DNA of 62,851 bases from Bacteroidota bacterium. Lineage in GTDB: Bacteria > Bacteroidota > Bacteroidia > Bacteroidales > Bacteroidaceae. The notes beneath the pieces were generated by a model, which worked only from the letters and a program-made list of their open reading frames with translations, had not been told where the DNA came from and did not search any database. The stretch covers positions 1 to 62,851 of the forward strand of contig JAEXAJ010000158.1 of the NCBI GenBank assembly GCA_023458215.1, written 5' to 3'. How positions within the stretch are numbered: the stretch's first letter is position 1; every line of letters starts with the position of its first letter. Shown in pieces: positions 43,780 to 52,537 of the stretch. The translations under genes were made by a program, and so were the position numbers.

Positions 43780-45018
43780 TTACTTAATAGTAACCGTCAA
43801 CGGATTGCGTACTTTCTGAGCGAAATCCGCCATATACTTGTTCCAAGCTTCAGGAGTCTTGATATCTGCCTTGTCCCAGGCAAATCCCCAGTAATATTCA
43901 TAGGTAGCATCAGGCTCATAGTCGCTGATAGCCAGCACGTGACCATCAGCATTGTTGCGCTGTTTCTTCTCTTGTTCGGAGAAGAAGACTGTTTTAGCCT
44001 CTTTTACGTTGGCAGGAAAAGCGGCGCCTACAAATATCTTACCTTGATTGGGTCCCGTAGTAGGATCTACATAAGTGATATAACCATTAGCCGCGTCTGT
44101 AACCACCGCAGCAATGCTATCAGCTTCGTGCAACACAATACCCGTAACGATAGGCAATGTTTCTTTCAGATTACTGTAAGTAATATCTGTCTTGTTGAGA
44201 TGGGAACCGGCATCCAAAGTAATGACACGTGTTTCCACCACCGTAGTGTCACCCTTCACATTCAGCGGAGCAAACTCTAATTTCACGGTGAAACGCAACG
44301 GACCGTTATCAAGTATCTCTTGAGTCTTGTAACACCAAGGATAGATTATCGTATCATTGGCCATCAAGGCAGATATGCCGGCACCCAGTGTAGGACCAAC
44401 CGCATAGCAGTCCATGCCAAAACCATGATCGATATGGTAGGAGATGGAACGACCCAATTCCGCCGCAGCTTTAGGATCGGTCTTCTGTAGTTCAGCCATC
44501 TTTTCGCGAGCTTCCTCATCCAGTTCCTTTGCATAGAAAGATTCGAGTACGGGTTGGGTCGTATTGTACTTCGTGAAGAGGTCATAGCCGAAACCACGTT
44601 CGCCTCTTGCTTGCAAAGCAGGGCCGTATGCACGGAAAGCTACGAGGTCATTCTCCCAAGCTACATCGTCCAGACGTTCGGGATAGTACTTTCCGCAAGC
44701 TTTTACTTCTACATCACGGGGCGTACCTGTTTGAATGGTATAAGTCGTCGCAGAATTAGCGGCTACCGTTGCAGGGAAGATAATCTTATCGTCGTAGGTT
44801 ATCTGATAAGATACTTCTTGACCCTCTGCATCCAATACTACTATTTGCGCCGTATCTGCCAAGTTCAGGCGGTCTGATATTTCAGTCATAGATAGTTCCA
44901 CCATCTCGCCCGAGCGCTCCATTGCCAACGGATTGGTTACCGTGACGGTCACAGTCTTGCTCTCGCCACATGCGAAGCAAAAGAAGGCCGTCATACATAA
45001 TAAAAGAAGTTTTTTCAT
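43780..45018 (-). CDS. DUF4861 lipoprotein
   Basis: 412-aa lipoprotein (MKKLLLLCMTAFFCFAC, lipobox Cys17) of the DUF4861 family. The domain covers nearly the whole protein; visible segments include VTNPLAMERSGEMVEL at the N-terminus, ERLDDVAWENDLVAFRAYGP, ISYHIDHGFGMDCYAVGPTLGAG and YYWGFAWDKADI. The GMDCY and HGFGMD parts are well conserved in the family as I know it. Members sit beside pectin- and uronate-utilisation genes, as here after kduI and kduD, but I know of no settled activity. It follows kduD by 94 bp with a foldback between, so it may belong to the same transcript at reduced level. Confidence 0.8.
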   Translation of the reverse strand: MKKLLLLCMTAFFCFACGESKTVTVTVTNPLAMERSGEMVELSMTEISDRLNLADTAQIVVLDAEGQEVSYQITYDDKIIFPATVAANSATTYTIQTGTPRDVEVKACGKYYPERLDDVAWENDLVAFRAYGPALQARGERGFGYDLFTKYNTTQPVLESFYAKELDEEAREKMAELQKTDPKAAAELGRSISYHIDHGFGMDCYAVGPTLGAGISALMANDTIIYPWCYKTQEILDNGPLRFTVKLEFAPLNVKGDTTVVETRVITLDAGSHLNKTDITYSNLKETLPIVTGIVLHEADSIAAVVTDAANGYITYVDPTTGPNQGKIFVGAAFPANVKEAKTVFFSEQEKKQRNNADGHVLAISDYEPDATYEYYWGFAWDKADIKTPEAWNKYMADFAQKVRNPLTVTIK

Positions 45019-45036
45019 TCTACTAATTTGAAAGAG

Positions 45037-45112
45037 TGGCAGGGTGATAAGACGTTAAGGTGATAAAGCAATATTGCTCTACCACCTTACCACTTTCTCA
45101 CCTTATTACTTT
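45037..45112. repeat. Imperfect foldback of GTGATAA-type repeats
   Basis: GGTGATAAGACGTTAA is followed 16 bp later by GGTGATAAAGCAATAT. The right side reads ACCACCTT, ACCACTTT, CTCACCTT, ATTACTTT in 8-bp steps on the opposite orientation. It is related in sequence and layout to the element at 6355-6456 and ends exactly at the kduD stop codon. Confidence 0.6.
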
Positions 45113-45916
45113 TTATTTCGGTTGTTTGCCAATGTAAGCCAGGATACCACCGTCCACATAAAGAACGTGTCCATTCACAGCGTTTGACGCTTCAGAAGCC
45201 AGGAACACGGCAGGACCTGTAAGTTCTTCCGGATCCAACCAACGACCGGCGGGAGTCTTGGCACAGATAAATGTATCGAACGGATGACGGCTGCCATCTG
45301 CTTGCGGTTCGCGCAACGGAGCAGTCTGCGGAGTAGCGATGTAACCCGGGCCGATACCATTACACTGGATGTTGTATTCGCCATATTCAGAACAGATGTT
45401 ACGAGTCAGCATTTTCAATCCACCCTTAGCGGCAGCGTATGCAGATACTGTTTCACGACCCAGTTCGGACATCATAGAACAGATATTGATAATCTTACCG
45501 GCACGTTTCTTCATCATTGCAGGCAGAACAGCCTTAGCCATGATGAACGGAGCGTTCAAGTCAATGTCAATTACGCGACGGAAGTCAGCGGCATCCATTT
45601 CGTGCATCGGAACGCGACGGATAATACCGGCATTGTTCACAAGAATATCCACCGAACCTACTTCTTTTTCGATAGCTGCCACCATAGCCTGAACAGCGGG
45701 TTCATCGGTCACGTCGCATACATAACCGTGCGCTTTGATACCCTTTTCAGCGTATGCAGCCATACCTTTGTCTACCAACTCCTGGTTGATATCGTTGAAG
45801 CAAATGATTGCGCCTTGTTCTGCAAAAGCCGAAGCGATAGCAAAACCAATACCGTAAGAAGCACCTGTAACGAGAGCCACTTTACCTTCCAAAGAAAAAT
45901 TCAAAAACTTGTTCAT
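45113..45916 (-). CDS. kduD: SDR-family 2-dehydro-3-deoxy-D-gluconate 5-dehydrogenase / gluconate 5-dehydrogenase type
   Basis: 267-aa cytosolic short-chain dehydrogenase. TGASYGIGFAIA binds NAD(P), NNAG is present, and the catalytic set Ser-Tyr-Lys is seen in INICSMMSELGRETVSAYAAAKGG. In the KduI-KduD pathway it reduces 2,5-diketo-3-deoxygluconate to 2-keto-3-deoxygluconate after unsaturated uronates have been isomerised. Adjacency to kduI (86 bp upstream, same strand) supports this role. Some Bacteroides annotations call this family gluconate 5-dehydrogenase, and sequence alone does not separate the two reactions. Confidence 0.9.
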   Translation of the reverse strand: MNKFLNFSLEGKVALVTGASYGIGFAIASAFAEQGAIICFNDINQELVDKGMAAYAEKGIKAHGYVCDVTDEPAVQAMVAAIEKEVGSVDILVNNAGIIRRVPMHEMDAADFRRVIDIDLNAPFIMAKAVLPAMMKKRAGKIINICSMMSELGRETVSAYAAAKGGLKMLTRNICSEYGEYNIQCNGIGPGYIATPQTAPLREPQADGSRHPFDTFICAKTPAGRWLDPEELTGPAVFLASEASNAVNGHVLYVDGGILAYIGKQPK

Positions 45917-46002
45917 GATATTAATTGTTAAATGAATGAATATATTGTATTTACGTTTTTACTGTGATAAATATACGATTAAGCAAGCTTACCTACTCAA
46001 AG

Positions 46003-46845
46003 TTACTTCAAGTCGGTGATTAGCGAGAAATCCTGATCTCCGTAATCCAGGTTCTCACCTCCCATACCCCATATAAAGGTATAATTATGTGTAGCGGCTG
46101 CAGAGTGTATAGACCATTCGGGAGATAATACAGCCTGATCGCCTTTCATCCAGATGTGACGCGTTTCGCCCACCTCGCCCATAAAGTGACACACAGCATG
46201 TTCTTCGGGGAGTTCGAAGTAGAAATAGGCTTCCATGCGACGACTGTGTACATGTGCCGGCATTGTATTCCAAACACTTCCGGGTGCAAGTTCGGTCATT
46301 CCCATTTGTAACTGGCAGGTGGGTAACACCTGATTTACCAGCATCTTATTTATATAACGGTGGTTAGAGCCTTCCAATGAACCCATTTCAGCAACGACAG
46401 CATCTTTCTTGGTTACCTTCCTGTCGGGATAATTGCAGTGGGCAGTTAGGGAATTGAAATAGAATTTTGCAGGGTGTGCGGCGTCTTTACTCTCGAAAGT
46501 TACTTCGCGGTTGCCTGAACCCAGGTAAAGGGCTTCTTTGTAATTCAGTTCGAAGACTGCGTTGCCGGCTTTCACAAGACCCGGTCCACCTACATTGAAG
46601 ATGCCTATTTCACGACGGGTCAGGAAGAAAGGAGCTTTCAACGGGTCGATAGCTTCCAAATTCAAAACCTCATCTACAGGCATAGCGCCCCCTACTACCA
46701 TACGGTCGTACATAGAATAGATCATATTGACTTCATTCGAAGAGAATACCTTCTCTATAAGGAAATCGCGACGGATTCTTTTTGTATCGTAGCTTTTCGC
46801 ATCTTCGGGATGCGCAGCATAGCGAATCTCATAGTTCGTTTTCAT
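46003..46845 (-). CDS. kduI: 5-dehydro-4-deoxy-D-glucuronate isomerase
   Basis: 280-aa cytosolic double-cupin isomerase converting 5-keto-4-deoxyuronate (from unsaturated uronic acid) to 2,5-diketo-3-deoxygluconate. The N-terminus MKTNYEIRYAAHPEDAKSYD and the length are typical of KduI. The metal site is in MPAHVHSRRMEAYFYFELPE (two His and a Glu) with a further His in WSIHSAAATHNYTFIWGMGGEN. It is first in the kduI-kduD-DUF4861 cluster and has a TACATTTG promoter box 66 nt upstream. It serves degradation of pectin or glycosaminoglycan after polysaccharide lyase action; no lyase gene is in the window. Confidence 0.95.
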   Translation of the reverse strand: MKTNYEIRYAAHPEDAKSYDTKRIRRDFLIEKVFSSNEVNMIYSMYDRMVVGGAMPVDEVLNLEAIDPLKAPFFLTRREIGIFNVGGPGLVKAGNAVFELNYKEALYLGSGNREVTFESKDAAHPAKFYFNSLTAHCNYPDRKVTKKDAVVAEMGSLEGSNHRYINKMLVNQVLPTCQLQMGMTELAPGSVWNTMPAHVHSRRMEAYFYFELPEEHAVCHFMGEVGETRHIWMKGDQAVLSPEWSIHSAAATHNYTFIWGMGGENLDYGDQDFSLITDLK

Positions 46846-46910
46846 AATTCTACTACGTTTTTATAGGTTACAAATTAGAGTCTATAAACACATCGTTTGC
46901 GTACACGGTG

Positions 46911-46918
46911 CAAATGTA
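46911..46918 (-). promoter_or_regulatory. Promoter -7 box (TACATTTG) of the kdu cluster
   Basis: A perfect TAnnTTTG on the minus strand, 66 nt before the kduI start. The rest of the gap to 47123 shows no further gene or repeat. Confidence 0.6.
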
Positions 46919-47123
46919 GCAAAAGAAAACGGAGTAACATTGCAATTTTGTGCCAATTATGTATCAATATCGTACAAAGGAAGAAAAAAGAGAATTATAA
47001 TTATACATGAGTGGTTTTGAGGTAAATGAGAATGGCACACAGATGACACTGATTGAACATTTCTTATATCAAACTCAGGTTCTTTTATGACGGAGAGGGT
47101 CAATGAATTAAGTTTGAGTATAA

Positions 47124-47537
47124 TCAGATAGAGGCTACCCAGTTTTCTATCTGAATATTTTCAACTCGATTAAGGTGTTTCACATTTTCTGTTACCATTA
47201 TGCAATCTGTAGCAACTGCGGTAGAACCAATCAGAAGATCTAAATCATCAATCAGTGTTCCTTTCTTTCTTAGTTTTGCTTTTTGAGAAGCATATTCGGA
47301 TAAAGCTAATCCTACCGGAATGACTTCAATATCAGCACAGAATGACAATACCTCTTTCTTATTATCTTCTACATTATTACTGCACTCAGCACCGTACAAC
47401 AACTCTGCAACGGTAATTTCGGAAATGCAGCAATTACGCCAACCTACTCTTTTAAGTTGTTGTTGCATATCTTTCTTGCCTCTAAGAATATAAACACAAA
47501 TATTACTATCAAGCAAATATTTCGAAGATATCTCCAT
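47124..47537 (-). CDS. PIN-domain toxin (VapC-like)
   Basis: 137-aa predicted ribonuclease toxin. The PIN active-site acids are visible: Asp10 in YLLDSNICV, Glu45 in ITVAELLYG, Asp98 and Asp100 in IDDLDLLIGSTA; the last block TENVKHLNRV matches the usual T-N-x-x-H/D-F region. The start is taken at ATG 47537, one base after the TGA stop of the antitoxin gene; the open frame goes three codons further to a TTG. The tight spacing supports translational coupling. It is a type II toxin-antitoxin pair in a stretch with no other mobile-element signs. Confidence 0.88.
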   Translation of the reverse strand: MEISSKYLLDSNICVYILRGKKDMQQQLKRVGWRNCCISEITVAELLYGAECSNNVEDNKKEVLSFCADIEVIPVGLALSEYASQKAKLRKKGTLIDDLDLLIGSTAVATDCIMVTENVKHLNRVENIQIENWVASI

Positions 47538-47538
47538 G

Positions 47539-47790
47539 TCAATCAAATATTAATGGAGCTTTCGTTCCGGTTCTTCCGTCATATATATCTTTGATAATAT
47601 CTTCGGCACTTCGCTCATCTTTCCAACTGCCCAAATGTTTCTCTATCATTTCTTCGGTATTATCTTTGCGGGCTTCCTTGTTTGCCACAACAGAAGCCGT
47701 GAGCCGGGTAGCCAACCGTAATTTGATATCATCATTCAGCGATTTTAGCATCTCCCAGTAAGTATCGGTCAGTTTTAATGTTTTATCCAT
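47539..47790 (-). CDS. Antitoxin of the PIN toxin pair
   Basis: 83-aa protein beginning MDKTLKLTDTYWEMLKSLND. It is highly charged and helical, with no clear DNA-binding motif that I recognise. The C-terminal half (MIEKHLGSWKDERSAEDIIKDIYDGR) resembles the toxin-binding tails of antitoxins, where the ERSAEDIIKDIYDGR segment would contact the PIN domain. It directly precedes the toxin gene with a 1-bp gap, which is the main support for the call. ATG 47790 is preferred to the in-frame TTG at 47796. Confidence 0.8.
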   Translation of the reverse strand: MDKTLKLTDTYWEMLKSLNDDIKLRLATRLTASVVANKEARKDNTEEMIEKHLGSWKDERSAEDIIKDIYDGRTGTKAPLIFD

Positions 47791-47870
47791 AATCAACTGG
47801 TATTTATAAATCGTAGCAAAGATACTCTTTTACTTCCAAAATATAATCAATTCGATTGCCCTAAATACAA

Positions 47871-49508
47871 TCAACGCATCTTATTATTAGTATACTTTGT
47901 AATCAAAGTATTACGCAACTCAACATACGTCTGCATTATCTTGTCTGCACATTCCTGCGTATAACTGTTCAGCAATTCCACTGCTTTCTTCGGATTCTTC
48001 TTTTGCAGGGCAATGAACTCTTTTTCTATCTGCCGGTTACGAGCAAAGAAACCATCTTCCATCGGAGTACGGACGGCATTCAGGTCTTCTTTACCATCTT
48101 GCCAGTTCAGGTACAAAAGGTTATCCACAAAGTCGATAGCCCAGCGAACGGAATTATCCGCATACTGGCGGGGATCGTAGGTAGAATAAACTTCCGGCAC
48201 CTTAGTTACGCCCGTAAAGATAGGAAGGTAAGGAGAAGTATAAGCATTGTCTTGGAAAACCCAATAGATACCTCCGATCTCACGAGGCATATCCGAACGA
48301 AGCTGGGCAACCATTCCGTACTCCCCATCCACTCGCGCTACAGCACGGCGGCGGGTGGTCTTCATCAGTTTCTGAGTCTCTTTAGAAGGGAAAGGAGTGG
48401 CAAGTTTGCTTTTTACCAGTTTGCCTTCTTTGTCAGGATAATACCAAACGGCATCGTTCTCCTTGTCGTAGATAGTGCCGGTAAAGGTGGAGCGTTGGAA
48501 AGCCATCAAGTCTTTGACAGATACTTTCTGATCGGGCTTCAAAGAGAATGGGTACATGCCGAGGGGCTCTACATATTGCATATACTGGTTCAAGTTCTCG
48601 TACGGATCATTGGTTCTGCGTTCCGGTATCAGCTTCATGGAAGGAGCAAAGGTATTGGCAAACAACCAGAAACGGTTTGTAGCAAATTCGCGGGGTGTGG
48701 GACAATAAGCTTCTTGCCACACAAAAGGCTTGCCGCTTTGCGGAGAGTACCAGCCGTTTTCTATGGCAACCGTCTGATAATTGGAGGAAGCTTTGTATTC
48801 AGCGGGTTTGGAGAGATCTATTTCTTTGATGATGCTCCAGTTGGGAATCATGGCAATGTGATCGTCAGGCACTCGTTGCGCAGCCCATATAACACCGGAC
48901 TTACCGCTTTCGGGCGTCCAGCCTTTGCCTACGCTGAATAGTTCCAGTACCCATACATTTTCGGGGTCGGCTATCGTCAGACACTCCGATTCGGGACCGC
49001 AAGAGGGCAGGAAGCCATAAGTTTCCATCAAGGAAGTAATAAGGGCGAGTGCCTCTTCGGCAGTCTTACAGCGTTGAAGGGCAAAGATCATAGCTTGTTC
49101 CACGGTCATAATCTGCTTTCCTTGTCCTTTATCAACCTGCAATTCGGGGCGTTGACTCATGGTACTTTCGCCGATGCAAAGCTGGTACTCGTTAATATGC
49201 GAATAAGCCGATTGGAAATACGTATAGGTTTGTTCCACTTGTGGGATGTAACCAAGTATCTCCCCATTATCCTCTAACGGAAGATCCACACGCTGGATAC
49301 CGTAATAAACAGGAGCAAGAGCACCCTTGGCAAACTTCTGCCCGGGCACCACACGAATACGGCAATCGGCTCCGGCATCGGTATGAGAGTTGAGCACGCT
49401 ACCGTCAACGGTTGCACCTTTTCCGGCAACTATGGCGGTACATGCAAACCCTGCGCGAACAATTAGTAGGAAGAACACTAAGAAGAAAATCTTTTTCAAT
49501 GTTAACAT
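47871..49508 (-). CDS. Secreted C69-family dipeptidase
   Basis: 545-aa N-terminal nucleophile peptidase of family C69. The start at 49508 gives the signal peptide MLTLKKIFFLVFFLLIVRAGFA directly followed by Cys23, so signal cleavage itself would expose the catalytic cysteine (CTAIVAGKGATVDGSVL). Family blocks include NSHTDAG, ECLTIADPENVWVLE and VKDLMAFQRSTFTGTIYD. It probably trims dipeptides in the periplasm. A 16-codon open extension upstream lacks a start context. It follows tRNA-Gln and its terminator on the same strand, so it needs its own promoter, which I could not identify in the short gap. Confidence 0.92.
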   Translation of the reverse strand: MLTLKKIFFLVFFLLIVRAGFACTAIVAGKGATVDGSVLNSHTDAGADCRIRVVPGQKFAKGALAPVYYGIQRVDLPLEDNGEILGYIPQVEQTYTYFQSAYSHINEYQLCIGESTMSQRPELQVDKGQGKQIMTVEQAMIFALQRCKTAEEALALITSLMETYGFLPSCGPESECLTIADPENVWVLELFSVGKGWTPESGKSGVIWAAQRVPDDHIAMIPNWSIIKEIDLSKPAEYKASSNYQTVAIENGWYSPQSGKPFVWQEAYCPTPREFATNRFWLFANTFAPSMKLIPERRTNDPYENLNQYMQYVEPLGMYPFSLKPDQKVSVKDLMAFQRSTFTGTIYDKENDAVWYYPDKEGKLVKSKLATPFPSKETQKLMKTTRRRAVARVDGEYGMVAQLRSDMPREIGGIYWVFQDNAYTSPYLPIFTGVTKVPEVYSTYDPRQYADNSVRWAIDFVDNLLYLNWQDGKEDLNAVRTPMEDGFFARNRQIEKEFIALQKKNPKKAVELLNSYTQECADKIMQTYVELRNTLITKYTNNKMR

Positions 49509-49540
49509 AGTATAGTCGTTTATGAATGAACAATTATATG

Positions 49541-49574
49541 AAAAAAGCTCCGACAATCAAAGATTATCAGAGCT
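49541..49574 (-). terminator. Rho-independent terminator of tRNA-Gln
   Basis: On the minus strand AGCTCTGATAAT pairs with ATTGTCGGAGCT (two G-U pairs) and is followed by TTTTT. It lies 10 nt after the tRNA 3' end. Confidence 0.85.
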
Positions 49575-49583
49575 TCATTTTAG

Positions 49584-49654
49584 TTGTCCCACCAAGATTC
49601 GAACTTAGACAAACAGAACCAAAAACTGTTGTGCTACCATTACACCATGGGACA
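49584..49654 (-). tRNA. tRNA-Gln (anticodon TTG)
   Basis: 71-nt cloverleaf on the minus strand. The acceptor stem TGTCCCA pairs with TGGGACA, followed by discriminator A. The D arm reads GGTGTAATGGTAGC, the T arm has GTTCGAATC. The anticodon loop TTTTGGT places TTG at 49620-49622. CCA is not encoded; CTA follows. One T-T mismatch closes the anticodon stem. Confidence 0.93.
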
Positions 49655-49746
49655 AACTCAAGTGCTTTCTGTTAAAAAGCGGTGCAAAGATAGAAGTTTG
49701 TCCCGAAACATCCAAATATTTCGGGACTATTTTTTCTATCAATCTA

Positions 49747-51039
49747 TTATTTTGCGATAATCAGGTAGTAGTTCTTCTTACCGCGCTGTACCAATAAGTA
49801 CTTCCCATCAAGCAAATCGGCAGTGGTAACCACTTGATCGTAAGCTTCTAATTTCTCTTTATTCAAAGAAACGCCGCCACCTTGAACCAGTTTGCGCATT
49901 TCACCCTTGGAAGCAAAAACAGCAGCATTGTCAACAAACAGATCAACGGCTTTCACACCTTCCTTCAACGCATCGAGTGAAACCTCGAACTGAGGAACGC
50001 CTTCGAATACCGCCAGCAATGTATCTTCGTCCAACTTCTTCAACGCATCGGAAGTGGAATTGCCAAACAAGATATTCGATGCATCTACTGCCGCATTGTA
50101 ATCTTCTTCGGAGTGAACCATAATGGTTACTTCCTTGGCTAAACGCTTCTGAAGTACACGCAAGTGCGGAGCAGCTTCGTGTTCGGCAATCAAGGCTTCG
50201 ATTTCTTCTTTACCCAAAGAAGTGAATATCTTGATATAGCGTGATGCATCTGCATCGCTCACATTCAGCCAGAACTGGTAGAATTTATAAGGCGAAGTAT
50301 AGCGGGGATCGAGCCAGATATTACCGGATTCGGTCTTGCCGAACTTACCACCGTCAGCCTTCGTAATCAGCGGGCTGGTAAGGGCGAACACTTCGCCACC
50401 ATTCGTACGGCGAACCAACTCGGAACCGGTAGTGATATTGCCCCACTGATCCGAGCCACCCATTTGCAACTTACAGCCACGGGTTTCGTACAAGTGCAGG
50501 AAGTCGTAGCCTTGCAACAACTGGTAAGTAAACTCAGTAAAAGAAAGACCGTCACGTGCTTCACCGTTCAGACGCTTCTTTACAGAATCTTTTGCCATCA
50601 TATAGTTTACGGTGATATGCTTTCCTACCTCACGGGCGAAATCGAGGAAGGTGAAGTTCTTCATCCAGTCGTAGTTGTTCACGAGTTCGGCACGGTTGGG
50701 AGCATCGGATTCAAAATCCAGGAACTTGGCAAGTTGTGCCTTCATACCGGCCATGTTGCGCTGAAGGATCTCCTCAGTAAGCAAATTACGCTCGGCCGAT
50801 TTTCCCGAAGGGTCACCAATCATACCCGTAGCACCGCCAATCAGAGCCAACGGCTTATGTCCGCAACGCTGGAAATGACGCAAGATCATTACACTGCACA
50901 AGTGTCCGATATGCAAAGAATCTGCTGTAGGGTCAAAACCGATATAGGCAGTTACTTGTTCTTTTTCCAAAAGTTCTTCTGTGCCGGGCATTATGTCTTG
51001 AAGCATGCCACGCCATCTTAATTCTTCTACAAAATTCAT
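49747..51039 (-). CDS. tyrS: Tyrosyl-tRNA synthetase
   Basis: 430-aa class I aminoacyl-tRNA synthetase charging tRNA-Tyr. The Rossmann domain has the HIGH motif in [14 protein letters not shown] and the second signature KFGKTESG (KMSKS equivalent). Other family blocks are [25 protein letters not shown] and the C-terminal S4-like RNA-binding domain ([13 protein letters not shown]). The length is normal for bacteria. A TACTTTTG promoter box at 51083 lies 44 nt upstream. It is transcribed away from the TatD gene end, on the same strand. Confidence 0.97.
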   Translation of the reverse strand: MNFVEELRWRGMLQDIMPGTEELLEKEQVTAYIGFDPTADSLHIGHLCSVMILRHFQRCGHKPLALIGGATGMIGDPSGKSAERNLLTEEILQRNMAGMKAQLAKFLDFESDAPNRAELVNNYDWMKNFTFLDFAREVGKHITVNYMMAKDSVKKRLNGEARDGLSFTEFTYQLLQGYDFLHLYETRGCKLQMGGSDQWGNITTGSELVRRTNGGEVFALTSPLITKADGGKFGKTESGNIWLDPRYTSPYKFYQFWLNVSDADASRYIKIFTSLGKEEIEALIAEHEAAPHLRVLQKRLAKEVTIMVHSEEDYNAAVDASNILFGNSTSDALKKLDEDTLLAVFEGVPQFEVSLDALKEGVKAVDLFVDNAAVFASKGEMRKLVQGGGVSLNKEKLEAYDQVVTTADLLDGKYLLVQRGKKNYYLIIAK

Positions 51040-51082
51040 CGAATGATTATCTATTTAATTGTTATCTATCAGGTTGTCTTCG

Positions 51083-51090
51083 CAAAAGTA
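51083..51090 (-). promoter_or_regulatory. Promoter -7 box (TACTTTTG) of tyrS
   Basis: A perfect TAnnTTTG on the minus strand in the 77-bp gap between TatD and tyrS, so tyrS can be expressed apart from the upstream operon. Confidence 0.65.
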
Positions 51091-51116
51091 CGACTCTTTA
51101 TTTGAAGTTACAACTC

Positions 51117-51767
51117 TTATCGCCTAAAAAAGACTTTACGGATATTTTGCTGCACCGTTTCCAGAAGTTCGTCTGAAGAAACGCCACGCAGGCGAGCCGC
51201 CCGTTCATAGATTTCGGTAATAGGCACCACGCTTTCATCAGTCTCTAGAAACAACCGCTCAACGGGAGTGATACGCAACGCCTCTTCCTGATAGTGTTCT
51301 CCAAATGAAAGATAAAAACCATGTCGAAGATACTCCTGAGCCATTGCCGCTTTTCCACGAAAACCATGAATAATCCATGGATTCGCAGGGCGCAACATTT
51401 GTTTCAACTTCAACAAATCATCCGCCGCTTTAACCAAATGAATCACTAAAGGCTTATCCACCTCCATAGCCAACCGGGCTTGGTGTTCAAAGAAATCCAC
51501 CTGCACCGGCATCGGAGCATTCGCTAACTTATCCAGTCCCGCTTCTCCGATAGCCAATACTTGCGGATGACTCGCCAACTTCGCAAGAATCTCCATACGG
51601 TCGTCCTGCTTTTCCTGATAACCGGAAGAAATAAGATGCCAAGGATGAATCCCCACAGAGTACCAACAACCTTCCTGCGGGGCAAACGCCTCAGGATAAC
51701 AGTTTTCAATCACTCTTCCGGGCACTACGGGCAACCGGTGTGTATGTATGTCAACGGGAATATTCAT
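51117..51767 (-). CDS. TatD-family metal-dependent hydrolase
   Basis: 216-aa TIM-barrel metallohydrolase of the TatD type, a short variant (family members are usually about 260 aa). Metal-binding motifs seen: VDIHTH at the N-terminus, YSVGIHPWHL, GEAGLDK, VIHLVKA, IIHGFRG and LETDES with the final Asp. Characterised TatD proteins are DNases or exonucleases, but the substrate here is unknown. It lies 13 bp after yidD as the last gene of the hemD-rnpA-yidD-TatD run. Confidence 0.88.
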   Translation of the reverse strand: MNIPVDIHTHRLPVVPGRVIENCYPEAFAPQEGCWYSVGIHPWHLISSGYQEKQDDRMEILAKLASHPQVLAIGEAGLDKLANAPMPVQVDFFEHQARLAMEVDKPLVIHLVKAADDLLKLKQMLRPANPWIIHGFRGKAAMAQEYLRHGFYLSFGEHYQEEALRITPVERLFLETDESVVPITEIYERAARLRGVSSDELLETVQQNIRKVFFRR

Positions 51768-51780
51768 AAAGCGAAGAGAT

Positions 51781-52002
51781 TCAGGGAACGGGATCGTATC
51801 CGGAACCTCCCCAGGGATGGCAACGCAAAATGCGTCTTACCGCCAAATAGAAACCCTTGAAAGGTCCATGTTTCTTAATAGCCTCCACAGCATACTGCGA
51901 ACAAGTAGGGGTAAACCGGCACGACGGGGAAGTCATGGGCGAAATACACTTCTGATAAAAATAAATAGGAAGTAGCAACAGATATGAAAGGAGCCTTTTC
52001 AT
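51781..52002 (-). CDS. yidD: Membrane protein insertion efficiency factor YidD
   Basis: 73-aa small protein with the family signature complete: [37 protein letters not shown] and [18 protein letters not shown]. It has an N-terminal amphipathic helix for inner-membrane association and assists YidC-dependent insertion. It overlaps the end of rnpA by 4 bp (ATGA), so translation is coupled. The rnpA-yidD order is conserved across bacteria. Confidence 0.96.
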   Translation of the reverse strand: MKRLLSYLLLLPIYFYQKCISPMTSPSCRFTPTCSQYAVEAIKKHGPFKGFYLAVRRILRCHPWGGSGYDPVP

Positions 52003-52376
52003 ACCTTTTCAGCAATACGCGCCAAAGCAAGCTTTATCCTCTCCTCGATCATAGAAGATTCAGCCAATTGATCTGAAAGATAGATAAATGCAATAGCCAG
52101 CTTACAGTGCTTTTCATCGAGTACTTTCAGCAATTCGTGCTTATTGACACGATATGCCTCCCGTATCTGGCGTTTTACCCGGTTACGCTTCACGGCACGT
52201 TTAAAGCGCCGCTTCGATACGCTGACCAAAATAGAAGCAGGCGCCTCCAATTCCTCCACCGGCAAATATACCACGCGTAAAGGGAAGACCGAAAACGAAC
52301 GTGCTCCGCCCGCAAACATCTTCTCTATTATTTTTTTCTTATCGAGCCTCTCGGGCTTACGCAAGGTATTCTCCAT
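51999..52376 (-). CDS. rnpA: Ribonuclease P protein component
   Basis: 125-aa basic protein that binds the RNase P RNA and helps process tRNA 5' ends. The N-terminal [18 protein letters not shown] and the RNA-binding signature [20 protein letters not shown] are diagnostic. It overlaps yidD by 4 bp. No rpmH precedes it; instead a 160-bp nested foldback separates it from hemD, and one arm of that foldback touches the rnpA start codon. Confidence 0.96.
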   Translation of the reverse strand: MENTLRKPERLDKKKIIEKMFAGGARSFSVFPLRVVYLPVEELEAPASILVSVSKRRFKRAVKRNRVKRQIREAYRVNKHELLKVLDEKHCKLAIAFIYLSDQLAESSMIEERIKLALARIAEKV

Positions 52377-52535
52377 AAGTTATGAGTTATGAGTTACAAG
52401 TTATGTGCTATAAAAAAGCGAGCTACAAGTGCCTGGCGGCATAAAAGCGCAACCACTTGTAGCTCGTAATCACAAATTTACTGTTACAGCTACAAGTCAC
52501 AAGCAAATCACTCATAACTTATAACCCATAACTAA
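52375..52535. repeat. Nested foldback between hemD and rnpA
   Basis: The outer arms are AGTTATGAGTTATG-type repeats next to the rnpA start (52375-52404) and CTCATAACTTATAACCCATA-type sequence (52511-52535). The inner arms CGAGCTACAAGTG (52419-52431) and CACTTGTAGCTCG (52454-52466) are perfect 13-bp inverses with a 22-nt loop. A third AGCTACAAGT copy is at 52488-52497. The outer repeats resemble those at 43023-43109. Confidence 0.8.
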
Positions 52536-52537
52536 AT

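Noticed and set aside
47124..47790. Evidence of a genomic island around the toxin-antitoxin pair
   Set aside because: No integrase, transposase or attachment repeats are visible nearby; tRNA-Gln at 49584 has no duplicated 3' end that I can see.
48003..48941. 312-codon plus-strand ORF
   Set aside because: Antisense to the C69 dipeptidase, which has a signal peptide and catalytic cysteine; no domain in the antisense product.
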